This document shows positions 22,849 through 31,919 of a DNA stretch of 32,003 nt, piece after piece. Origin of the DNA: an uncultured Dorea sp. (lineage in GTDB: Bacteria; Bacillota; Clostridia; Lachnospirales; Lachnospiraceae); contig CAJUAM010000033.1 of assembly GCA_910584615.1 (NCBI GenBank), positions 1 through 32,003 of the forward strand, written 5' to 3'. Below the pieces are notes generated by a model. The model had not been told where the DNA came from. It ran no database searches and was given only the letters and a program-made list of their open reading frames with translations. The position numbers and the translations under genes were made by a program. The first letter of the stretch is position 1. Each line of letters starts with the position of its first letter.

Positions 22849-25800
22849 ATGAACAGAAAAAATTCAATAAGGAAAGTAATTGCGATAGTGATTGTATTTG
22901 CTATAGCATTTGGTTTTGCGCCCTTTTTTGACAGTACTCTGCGGAAAGTATCTGCTGCTGACGAAAAACATTTTTATACGGTATCATATGATTCGATATT
23001 CAGTAATCATGGTTATAAAGATGGTGATGGAAAGATTGCGTACTGTGCAAATCAGAATCTTGCAGGACCGGGGACTGACGGAACAAAATATTATCAGATT
23101 TCATCAAATCATAGTTACGATTATCTGATGTATCATGGGTATCCAAATACGAATACTATCAACGGGGTGGAGTGGTCAGATAATAAAGCGCGTGACATTA
23201 CACAGTATGCGGCATGGCTGCTTGAGTTAGGGCATTCGTATAACAGAGACAGCCAGTCCGAAGCATGGAATGAGGCGGCGGATGAGTTATTCAAAGGTGC
23301 GGCGGCATATAAAGGCGGCGGCGCAGAGGATGGAGCTTCATCATTATGGAAAACAGACGTTTCAGGAAAGCAGATGATCATCCAGCCAAATCCCAAGGGA
23401 GACATTAAGCTTAAGAAAGTATCTGCAGATCCGAACATAAGTGACGGAAATAAGTGTTATTCTTTAAAGGGAGCAGTGTATGGGGTGTATTCAGATGAAG
23501 GCTGCAGCAAAAAAATAGGTGAACTTCGCACAGATGAAACAGGCGGATCCGATACGATCAATGTGCCGGCCGGAAGATACTGGGTAAGGGAGATTACTGC
23601 TCCGAAAGGATTTGACCTGGAAGAAGAGTCATATCCTGTTGCTGTTAAAGGCGGAAAGACAGTTACGGTATCTGTTAAAGATGTACCAAGGAAAGAAGTC
23701 GTTTCTATCCAGCTTAAAAAGATTGATAAAGATACGGGAAGATCTGCTGCTCAGGGGGCGGCTTCCCTGGCAGGAGCACAGTTCACTGTAAAGTATTACG
23801 ACGGCTTCTATACAGCAGGGAACCTTCCAGATAAAGCAAAGCGCAGCTGGGTGATCCGGACGAAAGAAAAAAAGTCTGAAAATGGTTCCATTTACTATAT
23901 GGCATCTCTTGGTGAAGAGTATAAAGTGTCCGGGGACAGCTTTTATTATAATGGAAATAAAATAGTATTGCCATATGGAACATTGTCTATTGAGGAATCA
24001 AAGGCTCCCACAGGTTACCGGCTGGAAGGTTCTTATCTGCAGCCGGCAGGCAGCAGCAACAAGACGGAAGGAATCTATGTGGCACAGATTAAAGACCAGG
24101 GAGGAGAGGTACATCTGACCGGCGGTAATGTGTTTACTGTTTCTGAAAAAGTTGTCCGCGGCGGAGTGAAAGTAGCAAAGCGGGATCTCCAGTCAAAAGA
24201 AGACCGTCCGGAAGGGAGCGCAACTTTGAAAGGAGCAGTGTTTGATATCATTAATGTCAATAAAAACAGTGTGGTAGTAGATGGCAAAAGCTGTGAACCG
24301 GGAGGGGTAGTAAAGACGATCACAACAGATGAAAACGGCAATGCCCAGACAACAGCCGACTGCCTTCCTTATGGTGATTACAAGATTTCTGAAAAAAGTG
24401 CGCCAGAAGGATATTTGAACCAAGGGGTGGTCGAGAGATCTTTTTCGGTAAGAAAGGAAGGAGAGATTGTTTCTCTTACTGACAAAGACAGCGCTATCCT
24501 TAATCAGGTAAAGCGCGGCGGAGTGAAAGTAAAGAAGCGGGATATCCAGTCAGAAGATGCCCATCCGCAAGGCGGCGCAGCTTTAGAAGGAGCAGTGTTT
24601 GACATTATCAATGCCAGTCAGAATAGTGTTGTGGTAGATGGTAAGGGCTGTGAGCCAGGAGGGGTAGCAAAGACGATCATAACAGATGAAAATGGAAATG
24701 CCCAGACGGAAAGCGACTGCCTTCCCTATGGTGATTATAAGATTTGTGAAAGAAGTGCTCCAAAAGGATATTTGAATAAGGGTGAGACTGAAAGAACTTT
24801 TTCGGTCCATGAAGATGGAGAGGTTGTGGATCTGACTGACAAAGAAAGTTCTATCTTTGATCAGGTTAAGCGGGGCGACCTTGAGTTTGTAAAGATTGAA
24901 GGGCAAACTCATAAGCGTATGGCTAATGTTCCTTTCAGTATTACCAGTCAGACAACGGCTGAAAGCCATATTGCGGTAACGGATGATAACGGCTGCTTTT
25001 CAACAGAGAGTTCAGTGAATCTGCACAGCAACAATACAAATGCTAATGATATCCATACAGAGGATGAAAATTATGATCAATGTTCAGGTATCTGGTTTGG
25101 GTTAAATGAAGCGGGTGATAATGTTGAAGTTGATGATAAACTGGGCGCACTGCCTTTCGATACTTATTTTATTGAGGAACTTCGATGTAAGGCAAATGAG
25201 GGGCGTAAGCTGGTGCCGGCATTTGAGATAAAAGTATCTGCTGATAAAAGAGTGATCAGGCTTGGAACTATCACGAATGAGGCACCGGAAATTCCAGAAG
25301 AGCCGGAGGAACCAGAGGAGCCGGAAGAGCCGGGAGAGCCAGAGGAACCAGAGGAGCCGGAAGAGCCAGAGGAGCCGGAAGAAATATATATCCACACAAC
25401 TGCCGCAAATAAAGACGATAAAAGCAAGACTGTAACGGCGGACGGCAAAGTGACGATCGTGGATGCAGTTACTATTAAAGGTCTGGAAACCGGTAATAAG
25501 TACAGGTTGTTTGGATGGGAAATGGTAAAATCTGAGAATGCGGAGCTTAAAATAGATGGAAAACGTGTAGAAAACGCGGTTGAATTTATGGCGGATACAA
25601 AAGATAAAGAGGTAGAGATTGAATTTATGTTTGATGCCTCTTCTCTGGGAGGACAAGATCTTGTGATTTTTGAGGAGTTATATGACATCACAGAGCCGAA
25701 CCAGCCAGAAATGGTAGCAGAACATAAGGATATTGAGAATACAGAGCAAACTGTGTTTGTGGAAGAACAAGATATACAGATCCATACGACTGCTGCGAAC

Positions 25801-26319
25801 AAGGTGGATGGAAGCAAGACTGTGAAAGCGGATGGCAGAGTGACAATTGTGGACACGGTTATGATAGAAGGATTGAAAGAGGGCAGGAAGTATCAGCTAT
25901 CCGGCTGGGAGATGATAAAGTCTGAAAATGCAGAGCTTAAAGTAGATGGCAGACGTGTAAAAAGTGATCTTTTCTTTACGGCAGATGATAAGAAAAAGAA
26001 GGTAGAGATCGAATTTACGTTTGATGCCTCTTCTCTGGGTAATCTGGATCTTGTGACCTTTGAGGAACTGTATGATATTACGGTACCGGAGAGGCCAGAG
26101 AAGGTAGCGGTGCATAAGGATATTGAAGATACGGGTCAGACGGTTTCGGTAGAGAGAAAATCTGAAAAAACAGAACCGAAAAAGACGCCGTTAAAACCCA
26201 AAAGACCATTGGAGGCTGTCAAGACCGGAGATAACAATTCCTTGATACATCTTGTGATATTGATGATTATTTCTTGCGTCTCAATATTTACTTGTGTTAG
26301 AATAGCACGTAGAGATTAA
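22849..26319 (+). CDS. Cell-surface adhesin with thioester, Cna-B/SpaA-like and VaFE (Thr-Gln ester) domains
   Basis: 1156 residues. A signal peptide (to about residue 36, VSAADE) leads into a thioester domain: Cys66 in IAYCANQN and Gln119 in DITQYAAW are the expected bond partners, able to react covalently with host amines. Cna-B/SpaA-like domains follow (EITAPKGF, EESKAPTGY, EKSAPEGY hallmarks). Two of them are near-identical 119-residue tandem copies (residues 437-555 and 556-674). A third begins RGDLEFVKIEG. A Glu-Pro spacer (about 812-846) precedes two VaFE repeats 130 residues apart, each with an N-terminal TT (850/851), FEEL (E942 in the first) and a closing QTV (Q967, Q1097), the set for Thr-Gln ester cross-links. 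The C-terminus (VKTGD, residues 1124-1128, hydrophobic helix, RIARRD) is a non-LPxTG sorting signal. AAAGGAGG sets the ATG at 22849. No sortase is nearby. Confidence 0.92.
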   Translation: MNRKNSIRKVIAIVIVFAIAFGFAPFFDSTLRKVSAADEKHFYTVSYDSIFSNHGYKDGDGKIAYCANQNLAGPGTDGTKYYQISSNHSYDYLMYHGYPNTNTINGVEWSDNKARDITQYAAWLLELGHSYNRDSQSEAWNEAADELFKGAAAYKGGGAEDGASSLWKTDVSGKQMIIQPNPKGDIKLKKVSADPNISDGNKCYSLKGAVYGVYSDEGCSKKIGELRTDETGGSDTINVPAGRYWVREITAPKGFDLEEESYPVAVKGGKTVTVSVKDVPRKEVVSIQLKKIDKDTGRSAAQGAASLAGAQFTVKYYDGFYTAGNLPDKAKRSWVIRTKEKKSENGSIYYMASLGEEYKVSGDSFYYNGNKIVLPYGTLSIEESKAPTGYRLEGSYLQPAGSSNKTEGIYVAQIKDQGGEVHLTGGNVFTVSEKVVRGGVKVAKRDLQSKEDRPEGSATLKGAVFDIINVNKNSVVVDGKSCEPGGVVKTITTDENGNAQTTADCLPYGDYKISEKSAPEGYLNQGVVERSFSVRKEGEIVSLTDKDSAILNQVKRGGVKVKKRDIQSEDAHPQGGAALEGAVFDIINASQNSVVVDGKGCEPGGVAKTIITDENGNAQTESDCLPYGDYKICERSAPKGYLNKGETERTFSVHEDGEVVDLTDKESSIFDQVKRGDLEFVKIEGQTHKRMANVPFSITSQTTAESHIAVTDDNGCFSTESSVNLHSNNTNANDIHTEDENYDQCSGIWFGLNEAGDNVEVDDKLGALPFDTYFIEELRCKANEGRKLVPAFEIKVSADKRVIRLGTITNEAPEIPEEPEEPEEPEEPGEPEEPEEPEEPEEPEEIYIHTTAANKDDKSKTVTADGKVTIVDAVTIKGLETGNKYRLFGWEMVKSENAELKIDGKRVENAVEFMADTKDKEVEIEFMFDASSLGGQDLVIFEELYDITEPNQPEMVAEHKDIENTEQTVFVEEQDIQIHTTAANKVDGSKTVKADGRVTIVDTVMIEGLKEGRKYQLSGWEMIKSENAELKVDGRRVKSDLFFTADDKKKKVEIEFTFDASSLGNLDLVTFEELYDITVPERPEKVAVHKDIEDTGQTVSVERKSEKTEPKKTPLKPKRPLEAVKTGDNNSLIHLVILMIISCVSIFTCVRIARRD
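24157..24870 (+). repeat. Tandem 357-bp repeat inside the adhesin gene
   Basis: Units 24157-24513 and 24514-24870 are in frame and the same length. Both encode GAVFDIIN, NSVVVDGK.CEPGGV, TTDENGNAQT or a near variant, and CLPYGDYKI. They are a recent internal duplication and could expand or contract by recombination. Confidence 0.85.
25288..25383 (+). repeat. Glu-Pro repeat tract
   Basis: GAG-CCG/GAA-CCA triplet-pair units encode about 30 residues of PEE/EPE repeats between the Cna-B and VaFE parts. It is a stiff spacer, and a DNA tract likely to vary in length between strains. Confidence 0.8.
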
Positions 26320-26343
26320 GAAGAAAACAAGGAGGTTGTCGTA

Positions 26344-27618
26344 ATGGGAATGACAATGACGCAGAAAATTCTGGCGGCACATGCAGGGCTTGAAAGCGTG
26401 ACAGCAGGTCAGTTGATTGAGGCAAAGTTAGATGTAGTTATGGCGAACGATATCACCGGACCTATGGCGCTGCCTATTGTAAAGCAGATGTCAGATAAAG
26501 TATTTGATAAAGATAAGGTTGTGTTCGTGCCGGATCATTTTACTCCGAATAAAGATATTAAATCTGCAGAGAACTCTAAGGCGATTCGTGAATTCGCGAA
26601 AGAGCAGGGACTGTCATGGTATTTTGAGCAGGGCAAGTCTGGTGTAGAACATGCGATTCTGCCTGAAGCCGGAGTTGTGGCTGCAGGAGAGTGTATTATA
26701 GGCGCGGATTCGCATACTTGTACATATGGAGCATTAGGAGCGTTCTCGACGGGTGTAGGAACTACGGATATCGCTACAGGTATGGCAACAGGAGAATTGT
26801 GGTTTAAGGTGCCGGACGCGATAAAGTTCGTGCTTACAGGAAAGCCAGGGGCTTATGTGACCGGTAAAGATATTATCATTCATATTATCGGAAAGATTGG
26901 TGTAGATGGAGCTCTTTATAAATCAATGGAATTTGTGGGGGACGGTATCGCGAACCTTACGATGGATGACCGTTTTACTATGGCGAATATGGCGATTGAA
27001 GCCGGAGCTAAGAATGGGATCTTCCCGGTAGATGAATTGACACAGGAATATCTTAAAGAGCATACAAAGAAAGAATATAAGATATACGAAGCTGATAAAG
27101 ATGCACAGTATGATGAAGTTGTGGAGATCGATCTTGGCGCAGTGCGCCCTACAGTCGCATTTCCGCATCTTCCGGGTAACGCAAAGACAATCGATGAGAT
27201 TGAAGCGATGGAGCCGATCAAGATCGATCAGGTAGTGATCGGGTCCTGTACGAATGGAAGGATCACAGATATGAGAAAAGCAGCTGCAATCCTTAAGGGA
27301 CATACTGTACATCCGGATGTGCGTGTCATGGTTGTTCCCGCGACACAAAAGATCTATAAGCAGTGCATTGCAGAAGGGCTGGTTGATATTTTTATAGATG
27401 CAGGATGTGCAGTGAACACACCGAGCTGCGGACCATGTATGGGAGGCCATATGGGTGTCATGGCAGCGGGAGAGAAGTGTGTATCTACAACGAACCGTAA
27501 CTTTGTGGGCAGAATGGGACATGTGGAGTCTCTTATATATCTTGCTTCGCCGGAAGTAGCGGCAGCAAGCGCGATTGCCGGGTGTATCGCGAATCCTGAG
27601 AAAGTAGGTGACAGATGA
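26344..27618 (+). CDS. leuC: 3-isopropylmalate dehydratase, large subunit
   Basis: 424 residues, the aconitase-type large subunit of isopropylmalate isomerase. 4Fe-4S ligands are visible: Cys302 in GSCTNGR, and Cys362 and Cys365 in PSCGPCMGG. ADSHTCTYGALGAFSTGVG is the conserved substrate-loop region. The length fits the archaeal/Clostridial-type LeuC (about 420) rather than the longer E. coli type, and homoaconitase-like use cannot be excluded. It works with LeuD, whose gene overlaps by 4 bp. AAGGAGG is at proper spacing. It begins only 24 bp after the adhesin stop, with no promoter or T-box visible between. leuA and leuB are not in the window. Confidence 0.94.
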   Translation: MGMTMTQKILAAHAGLESVTAGQLIEAKLDVVMANDITGPMALPIVKQMSDKVFDKDKVVFVPDHFTPNKDIKSAENSKAIREFAKEQGLSWYFEQGKSGVEHAILPEAGVVAAGECIIGADSHTCTYGALGAFSTGVGTTDIATGMATGELWFKVPDAIKFVLTGKPGAYVTGKDIIIHIIGKIGVDGALYKSMEFVGDGIANLTMDDRFTMANMAIEAGAKNGIFPVDELTQEYLKEHTKKEYKIYEADKDAQYDEVVEIDLGAVRPTVAFPHLPGNAKTIDEIEAMEPIKIDQVVIGSCTNGRITDMRKAAAILKGHTVHPDVRVMVVPATQKIYKQCIAEGLVDIFIDAGCAVNTPSCGPCMGGHMGVMAAGEKCVSTTNRNFVGRMGHVESLIYLASPEVAAASAIAGCIANPEKVGDR

Positions 27619-28106
27619 TGAAAGCATTAGGACATGTATTTAAATATGGAGATAATGTAGATACGGATGTTATTATTCCGGCACGATATCTGAATTCTTT
27701 TGACGCAAAGGAACTTGCCAGCCATGCGATGGTAGATATTGATCCTGATTTTGTGAAAAAGGTACAGCCAGGAGATTTGATCGTGGCAAATAAGAATTTT
27801 GGATGCGGTTCTTCGAGAGAGCATGCGCCGCTGTGCCTTAAGACAGCGGGAGTAAGCTGCGTTATTGCTGAGACCTTCGCAAGGATTTTCTATAGGAATG
27901 CGATCAATATCGGGCTTCCGATCATTGAGTGTCCTGAAGCAGCCAGAGGTATTGAAGCTGGTGATGAAGTAGAAGTTGATTTTGACAGTGGTAAAATCTA
28001 TAATAAAACAAAAGGGACTGAATTTCAGGGACAGCCGTTCCCGGAATTTATGCAGAAGCTGATTGCGGCAGGAGGTCTCGTAAAGTATACAAACAGTAAA
28101 AAGTAA
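27615..28106 (+). CDS. leuD: 3-isopropylmalate dehydratase, small subunit
   Basis: 163 residues, the swivel-domain subunit. The motif set DTDVIIPARYL, NFGCGSSREHAP and FARIFYRNAINIGLP is typical. It overlaps the leuC stop by 4 bp (ATGA), so translation is likely coupled. Two tandem ATGs (27615, 27618) are possible. Together with LeuC it interconverts 2- and 3-isopropylmalate in leucine synthesis. Confidence 0.95.
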   Translation: MMKALGHVFKYGDNVDTDVIIPARYLNSFDAKELASHAMVDIDPDFVKKVQPGDLIVANKNFGCGSSREHAPLCLKTAGVSCVIAETFARIFYRNAINIGLPIIECPEAARGIEAGDEVEVDFDSGKIYNKTKGTEFQGQPFPEFMQKLIAAGGLVKYTNSKK

Positions 28107-28121
28107 AAGAAGGGTGAAATT

Positions 28122-29600
28122 ATGGATTTACACTATAAAAGCACAAGAGACTCTAACGTAAATGTGACGGCTTCACAAGCGATTCTTGCCGGTCTTGCGC
28201 CGGATGGAGGATTGTTTGTGCCAAACTATATTCCGTCACTTGATGTGTCGCTTGATGAGCTTAAGAGTATGGATTATCAGCAGACGGCATATGCTGTGAT
28301 GAAGCAGTTTTTGACGGATTTTACAGAGGAAGAGCTTAAGGATTGTATCGAGAAAGCTTACGATGATAAGTTTGATACAGAGAGTATCGCGCCTCTTGTA
28401 AAAATAGATAATACTTATTATTTGGAGTTATTCCATGGCGCGACGATTGCATTTAAGGATATGGCGCTTTCTATCCTGCCCCATCTTCTGACAACTGCCG
28501 CAAAAAAAAATCAGGCGGATAATGAGATCGTAATCCTTACAGCTACCTCTGGAGATACGGGTAAAGCAGCAATGGCAGGATTTGCGGATGTAGAAGGAAC
28601 AAGGATCATTGTATTCTATCCAAAAGACGGAGTCAGCAAAGTTCAAAAGCTTCAGATGACAACCCAGAAAGGGAATAATGTAGATGTGGTTGCTATCCAT
28701 GGGAATTTTGATAATGCCCAGAGTGGTGTAAAGGCCATGTTTGAAGACAGAGAGCTGGCAAAAGAGCTGAATGGAAAAGGAATTCAATTTTCATCTGCTA
28801 ATTCCATCAACATCGGCCGTTTAATTCCGCAGGTTGCTTATTATGTGTATGCCTGCGCAAAACTTTTGGAGAATGGTGAGATCAAAGAAGGTGAGAAGAT
28901 AGATGTAGTTGTTCCGACTGGGAATTTCGGCAATATTCTTGCGGCATATTATGCGAAGAAGATGGGGCTGCCCATTGATAAACTGGTATGTGCGTCTAAT
29001 GAGAATAAGGTATTGTTCGATTTCCTAAAGACTGGTACTTATGATAAAAACAGAGAGTTTGTCCTGACAAGTTCCCCATCTATGGATATTCTCATATCCA
29101 GTAATCTTGAAAGGCTGATTTATCTGATCACGGGAGAAGATTCTGAAAAGACGAAAGCATTAATGGAGGCATTGAAGCAGAACGGAAGATATGAGATTTC
29201 TGACGATATGTATGAGAAGCTTTCTGATATAACCGGTGGTTATGCGACAGAGGAGCAGACGGCGGATGAGATTAAAAGAGTTTATGAAAAAACTGGCTAT
29301 GTGATAGATACACATACAGCAGTAGCATCTTATGTATGTAATAAAACATGCAGCGATGATAAAAAATGCATTATAGCATCAACAGCCAGCCCATACAAAT
29401 TTGTAAAAAGCGTAATGACGGCAATTGATAAAAAATACACGGATGCAGATGAATTCGCGCTTCTTGAAACGCTCTGTGAGATTTCCAAAACGCAGATGCC
29501 GCAGGCGATCAAGGATATTCTTGATGCTGAGATCATCCACACGGCAGAATGTGATGTGGATAAGATGAAAGAAACTGTGAAAAACATACTGAGTTTATAA
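28122..29600 (+). CDS. thrC: Threonine synthase
   Basis: 492 residues, PLP-dependent, converting O-phosphohomoserine to threonine. PLP Lys112 lies in TIAFKDMALS. TATSGDTGKAAM and VPTGNFGNILAAYYAKKMG are the phosphate-binding stretches, and the N-terminus (YKSTRDSN...APDGGLFVP) is typical of the longer yeast/E. coli-type enzyme. It follows leuD by 15 bp with AGAAGGGTG as ribosome site and is probably in the same transcript. The pairing of leucine and threonine genes is a branched amino-acid theme, not a classic operon. Confidence 0.95.
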   Translation: MDLHYKSTRDSNVNVTASQAILAGLAPDGGLFVPNYIPSLDVSLDELKSMDYQQTAYAVMKQFLTDFTEEELKDCIEKAYDDKFDTESIAPLVKIDNTYYLELFHGATIAFKDMALSILPHLLTTAAKKNQADNEIVILTATSGDTGKAAMAGFADVEGTRIIVFYPKDGVSKVQKLQMTTQKGNNVDVVAIHGNFDNAQSGVKAMFEDRELAKELNGKGIQFSSANSINIGRLIPQVAYYVYACAKLLENGEIKEGEKIDVVVPTGNFGNILAAYYAKKMGLPIDKLVCASNENKVLFDFLKTGTYDKNREFVLTSSPSMDILISSNLERLIYLITGEDSEKTKALMEALKQNGRYEISDDMYEKLSDITGGYATEEQTADEIKRVYEKTGYVIDTHTAVASYVCNKTCSDDKKCIIASTASPYKFVKSVMTAIDKKYTDADEFALLETLCEISKTQMPQAIKDILDAEIIHTAECDVDKMKETVKNILSL

Positions 29601-29613
29601 TGAGGAGAGAGAT

Positions 29614-29967
29614 ATGTCAGGACTGGATGGAATATTTGGCATATTTGGAGTAGGCTGCGGGATTTATTGTCTATATGGGTACTATATGTTAAAGGTCAGG
29701 GGAGAGATCCTGCAGTCGCTGTTTCTTCCTAAAGATGCTGACCTGAACAGATGCAAGGATTTGAAAGGGTATTGCAATGAGGCACAGATGCCGGCTCTTG
29801 TTCTGGGGATCATTGTTCTGATCTATGGGGCAGTGGATCTTTATAACACATATATTCATGGAGTGACGGTATTGCTGCTGGCTGCGACGATAATTTCTGT
29901 TTTTGCCGCATTAGTTTTTTTCTGTCTGCGCGTAAAAAAGATTAATAAAAAGTATTTTGACATATAG
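29614..29967 (+). CDS. Small membrane protein, 117 residues
   Basis: Three hydrophobic segments (GIFGIFGVGCGIYCLYGYYML, ALVLGIIVLIYGAVDLY, VTVLLLAATIISVFAALVFFCL) with a polar loop containing two Cys (LNRCKDLKGYCNEAQ) and a basic tail. No family recognised. GAGGAGAG precedes the ATG; it starts 13 bp after thrC and so probably ends that transcript. Confidence 0.7.
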   Translation: MSGLDGIFGIFGVGCGIYCLYGYYMLKVRGEILQSLFLPKDADLNRCKDLKGYCNEAQMPALVLGIIVLIYGAVDLYNTYIHGVTVLLLAATIISVFAALVFFCLRVKKINKKYFDI

Positions 29968-30006
29968 AGTCAGGCGGGTCATGATCGATGTACGTGGACT
30001 GTCGTA

Positions 30007-30052
30007 AAAACTCCGGATGGAGTAAGTTTAACTTACTTCCGTCCGGAGTTTT
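30007..30052. terminator. Bidirectional terminator between the small membrane protein gene and pckA
   Basis: AAAACTCCGGA.GGAGTAAG pairs with CTTACT.CC.TCCGGAGTTTT around a short loop, and the A-run and T-run flank the stem, so it works on both strands. Confidence 0.85.
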
Positions 30053-30083
30053 GTATTGCTGTTTTTAATTGTATAACAGGATC

Positions 30084-31688
30084 TTAAACCTGAGGTCCTG
30101 CTGAAACTAAAGCTTTTCCAGCTTCATTGCCTTCATATTTTGTGAAGTTCTTAACAAATCTCTGTGCGAGATCTTTAGCCTTTGTTTCCCACTCAGCAGA
30201 ATCTGCATAAGTATCACGTGGATCAAGAATACCTGAATCTACGCCCGGAAGCTCTGTAGGAACTTCGAAGTTGAAGTATGGGATCTTCTTTGTCGGAGCC
30301 TTTAAAATATCACCATTCAGGATAGCATCGATGATACCACGGGTATCTTTGATAGTGATACGTTTGCCAGTACCATTCCATCCTGTATTAACAAGATATG
30401 CTTTTGCTCCGTTAGCTTCCATTCTCTTAACCAGTTCTTCACCGTACTTTGTCGGATGAAGCTCTAAGAATGCCTGTCCGAAACATGCAGAGAATGTAGG
30501 TGTAGGCTCTGTGATACCACGCTCTGTTCCCGCAAGTTTAGCGGTGAAACCTGACAGGAAGTAATACTGTGTCTGTTCCGGAGTCAGGATAGATACCGGA
30601 GGAAGTACTCCGAATGCATCTGCGGATAAGAAGATTACTTCTTTAGCTGCCGGTGCAGCGGATACCGGACGTACAATCTTTTCAATGTGGTCGATTGGAT
30701 AAGATACACGTGTGTTTTCAGTTACACTCTTATCATTAAAGTCGATCTTTCCATCGGCATCCAATGTTACATTTTCAAGAAGAGCATTACGCTTGATAGC
30801 ATTGTAAATGTCAGGCTCAGATTCTTTATCAAGGTTGATAACCTTAGCGTAGCAGCCGCCCTCGAAGTTAAATATACCGTTATCATCCCAGCCGTGCTCG
30901 TCATCACCGATAAGAAGACGCTTTGGATCTGTTGACAACGTTGTCTTGCCTGTACCGGAAAGACCAAAGAATATAGCTGTATTCTCGCCGTTCATATCTG
31001 TGTTGGCTGAGCAGTGCATGGAAGCTATACCTTTAAGAGGCAGATAGTAGTTCATCATGGAGAACATACCTTTCTTCATCTCTCCGCCGTACCATGTGTT
31101 CAGAATAACCTGTTCGCGGCTTGTGATGTTGAATACTGCTGCTGTCTCTGAGTTCAGGCCTAATTCTTTGTAATTCTCTACTTTTGCTTTGGAAGCATTG
31201 TATACAACGAAATCAGGTTCAAATTTTTCGAGTTCTTCAGCAGTAGGCTGAATAAACATGTTCTTAACAAAATGAGCCTGCCATGCAACTTCCATAATAA
31301 AACGGATTGCCATACGAGTATCTGCGTTAGTTCCGCAGAATGCATCTACTACAAAAAGTCTCTTGCCAGAGAGCTCTTTTAATGCGAGATCCTTTACAAC
31401 AGCCCACGATTCTTCAGAAAGAGGGTGATTGTCGTTCTTATATTCATCAGAAGTCCACCATACAGTATCTCTTGAATTATCATCCATTACGATGAACTTG
31501 TCTTTAGGTGAACGGCCTGTGTAGATACCAGTCATTACGTTGACCGCACCGAGTTCACTTACCTGCCCTTTTTCGAAACCTTCCAGTTCAGGCTTTGTTT
31601 CTTCTTCAAATAACATCTCAAAAGAAGGATTGTGAACGATTTCCGTAGTTCCGGTAATGCCATACTTGCTTAAATTGATTTCTGCCAT
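30084..31688 (-). CDS. pckA: Phosphoenolpyruvate carboxykinase (ATP)
   Basis: 534 residues, normal for the ATP-type enzyme. The kinase loop GLSGTGKTTLSTDPKR (about residues 239-254), the metal site LIGDDEHGWDD, the GRSPKDKF start region and WNGTGKRI near the C-terminus are all present. It interconverts oxaloacetate + ATP with PEP + CO2 + ADP. In fermenting gut Clostridia it often runs toward oxaloacetate to feed succinate/propionate routes, or supports gluconeogenesis; the direction here is inference. AAAGGAT precedes the ATG. It is a single-gene unit with its own promoter and shares a terminator with the opposite gene. Confidence 0.97.
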   Translation of the reverse strand: MAEINLSKYGITGTTEIVHNPSFEMLFEEETKPELEGFEKGQVSELGAVNVMTGIYTGRSPKDKFIVMDDNSRDTVWWTSDEYKNDNHPLSEESWAVVKDLALKELSGKRLFVVDAFCGTNADTRMAIRFIMEVAWQAHFVKNMFIQPTAEELEKFEPDFVVYNASKAKVENYKELGLNSETAAVFNITSREQVILNTWYGGEMKKGMFSMMNYYLPLKGIASMHCSANTDMNGENTAIFFGLSGTGKTTLSTDPKRLLIGDDEHGWDDNGIFNFEGGCYAKVINLDKESEPDIYNAIKRNALLENVTLDADGKIDFNDKSVTENTRVSYPIDHIEKIVRPVSAAPAAKEVIFLSADAFGVLPPVSILTPEQTQYYFLSGFTAKLAGTERGITEPTPTFSACFGQAFLELHPTKYGEELVKRMEANGAKAYLVNTGWNGTGKRITIKDTRGIIDAILNGDILKAPTKKIPYFNFEVPTELPGVDSGILDPRDTYADSAEWETKAKDLAQRFVKNFTKYEGNEAGKALVSAGPQV

Positions 31689-31781
31689 TTTATAATATCC
31701 TTTCTTCCTTCAATATTTGCCTGTGTATGCATGGATTGTGATGATCTCCCGCAAAACAGACATACTGTGCTCCTCTTTCAT

Positions 31782-31809
31782 ATTATACATAATCATACAA
31801 TAAAATCAA
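31782..31809 (-). promoter_or_regulatory. pckA promoter
   Basis: On the minus strand, TTGATT (31804-31809), 16-nt spacer, TATAAT (31782-31787). The leader to the pckA ATG is about 85 nt. Confidence 0.7.
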
Positions 31810-31884
31810 TAAAAATCCTCCAAATTTTTTCAAAATTGTTAGAAACTTCACAAAGTGGTTATTTTAAGAATCATTTTTTTGTAG

Positions 31885-31913
31885 TTGTAAAATTGACGGA
31901 AATAGGTTATAAT
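31885..31913 (+). promoter_or_regulatory. Promoter of the right-edge RNA gene
   Basis: TTGTAA (31885-31890), 17-nt spacer, TATAAT (31908-31913). Predicted transcription start near 31920. Confidence 0.65.
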
Positions 31914-31919
31914 AATTCC

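Noticed and set aside
25102..25856. Long minus-strand frames opposite the adhesin repeats
   Set aside because: They mirror the low-complexity Glu-Pro tract and the repeats, give Ser/Gly- or Leu/Phe-rich products and lack ribosome sites.
26180..26319. LPxTG sorting motif at the adhesin end
   Set aside because: No LPxTG is present; only VKTGD precedes the membrane helix, so it is described as a non-canonical signal.
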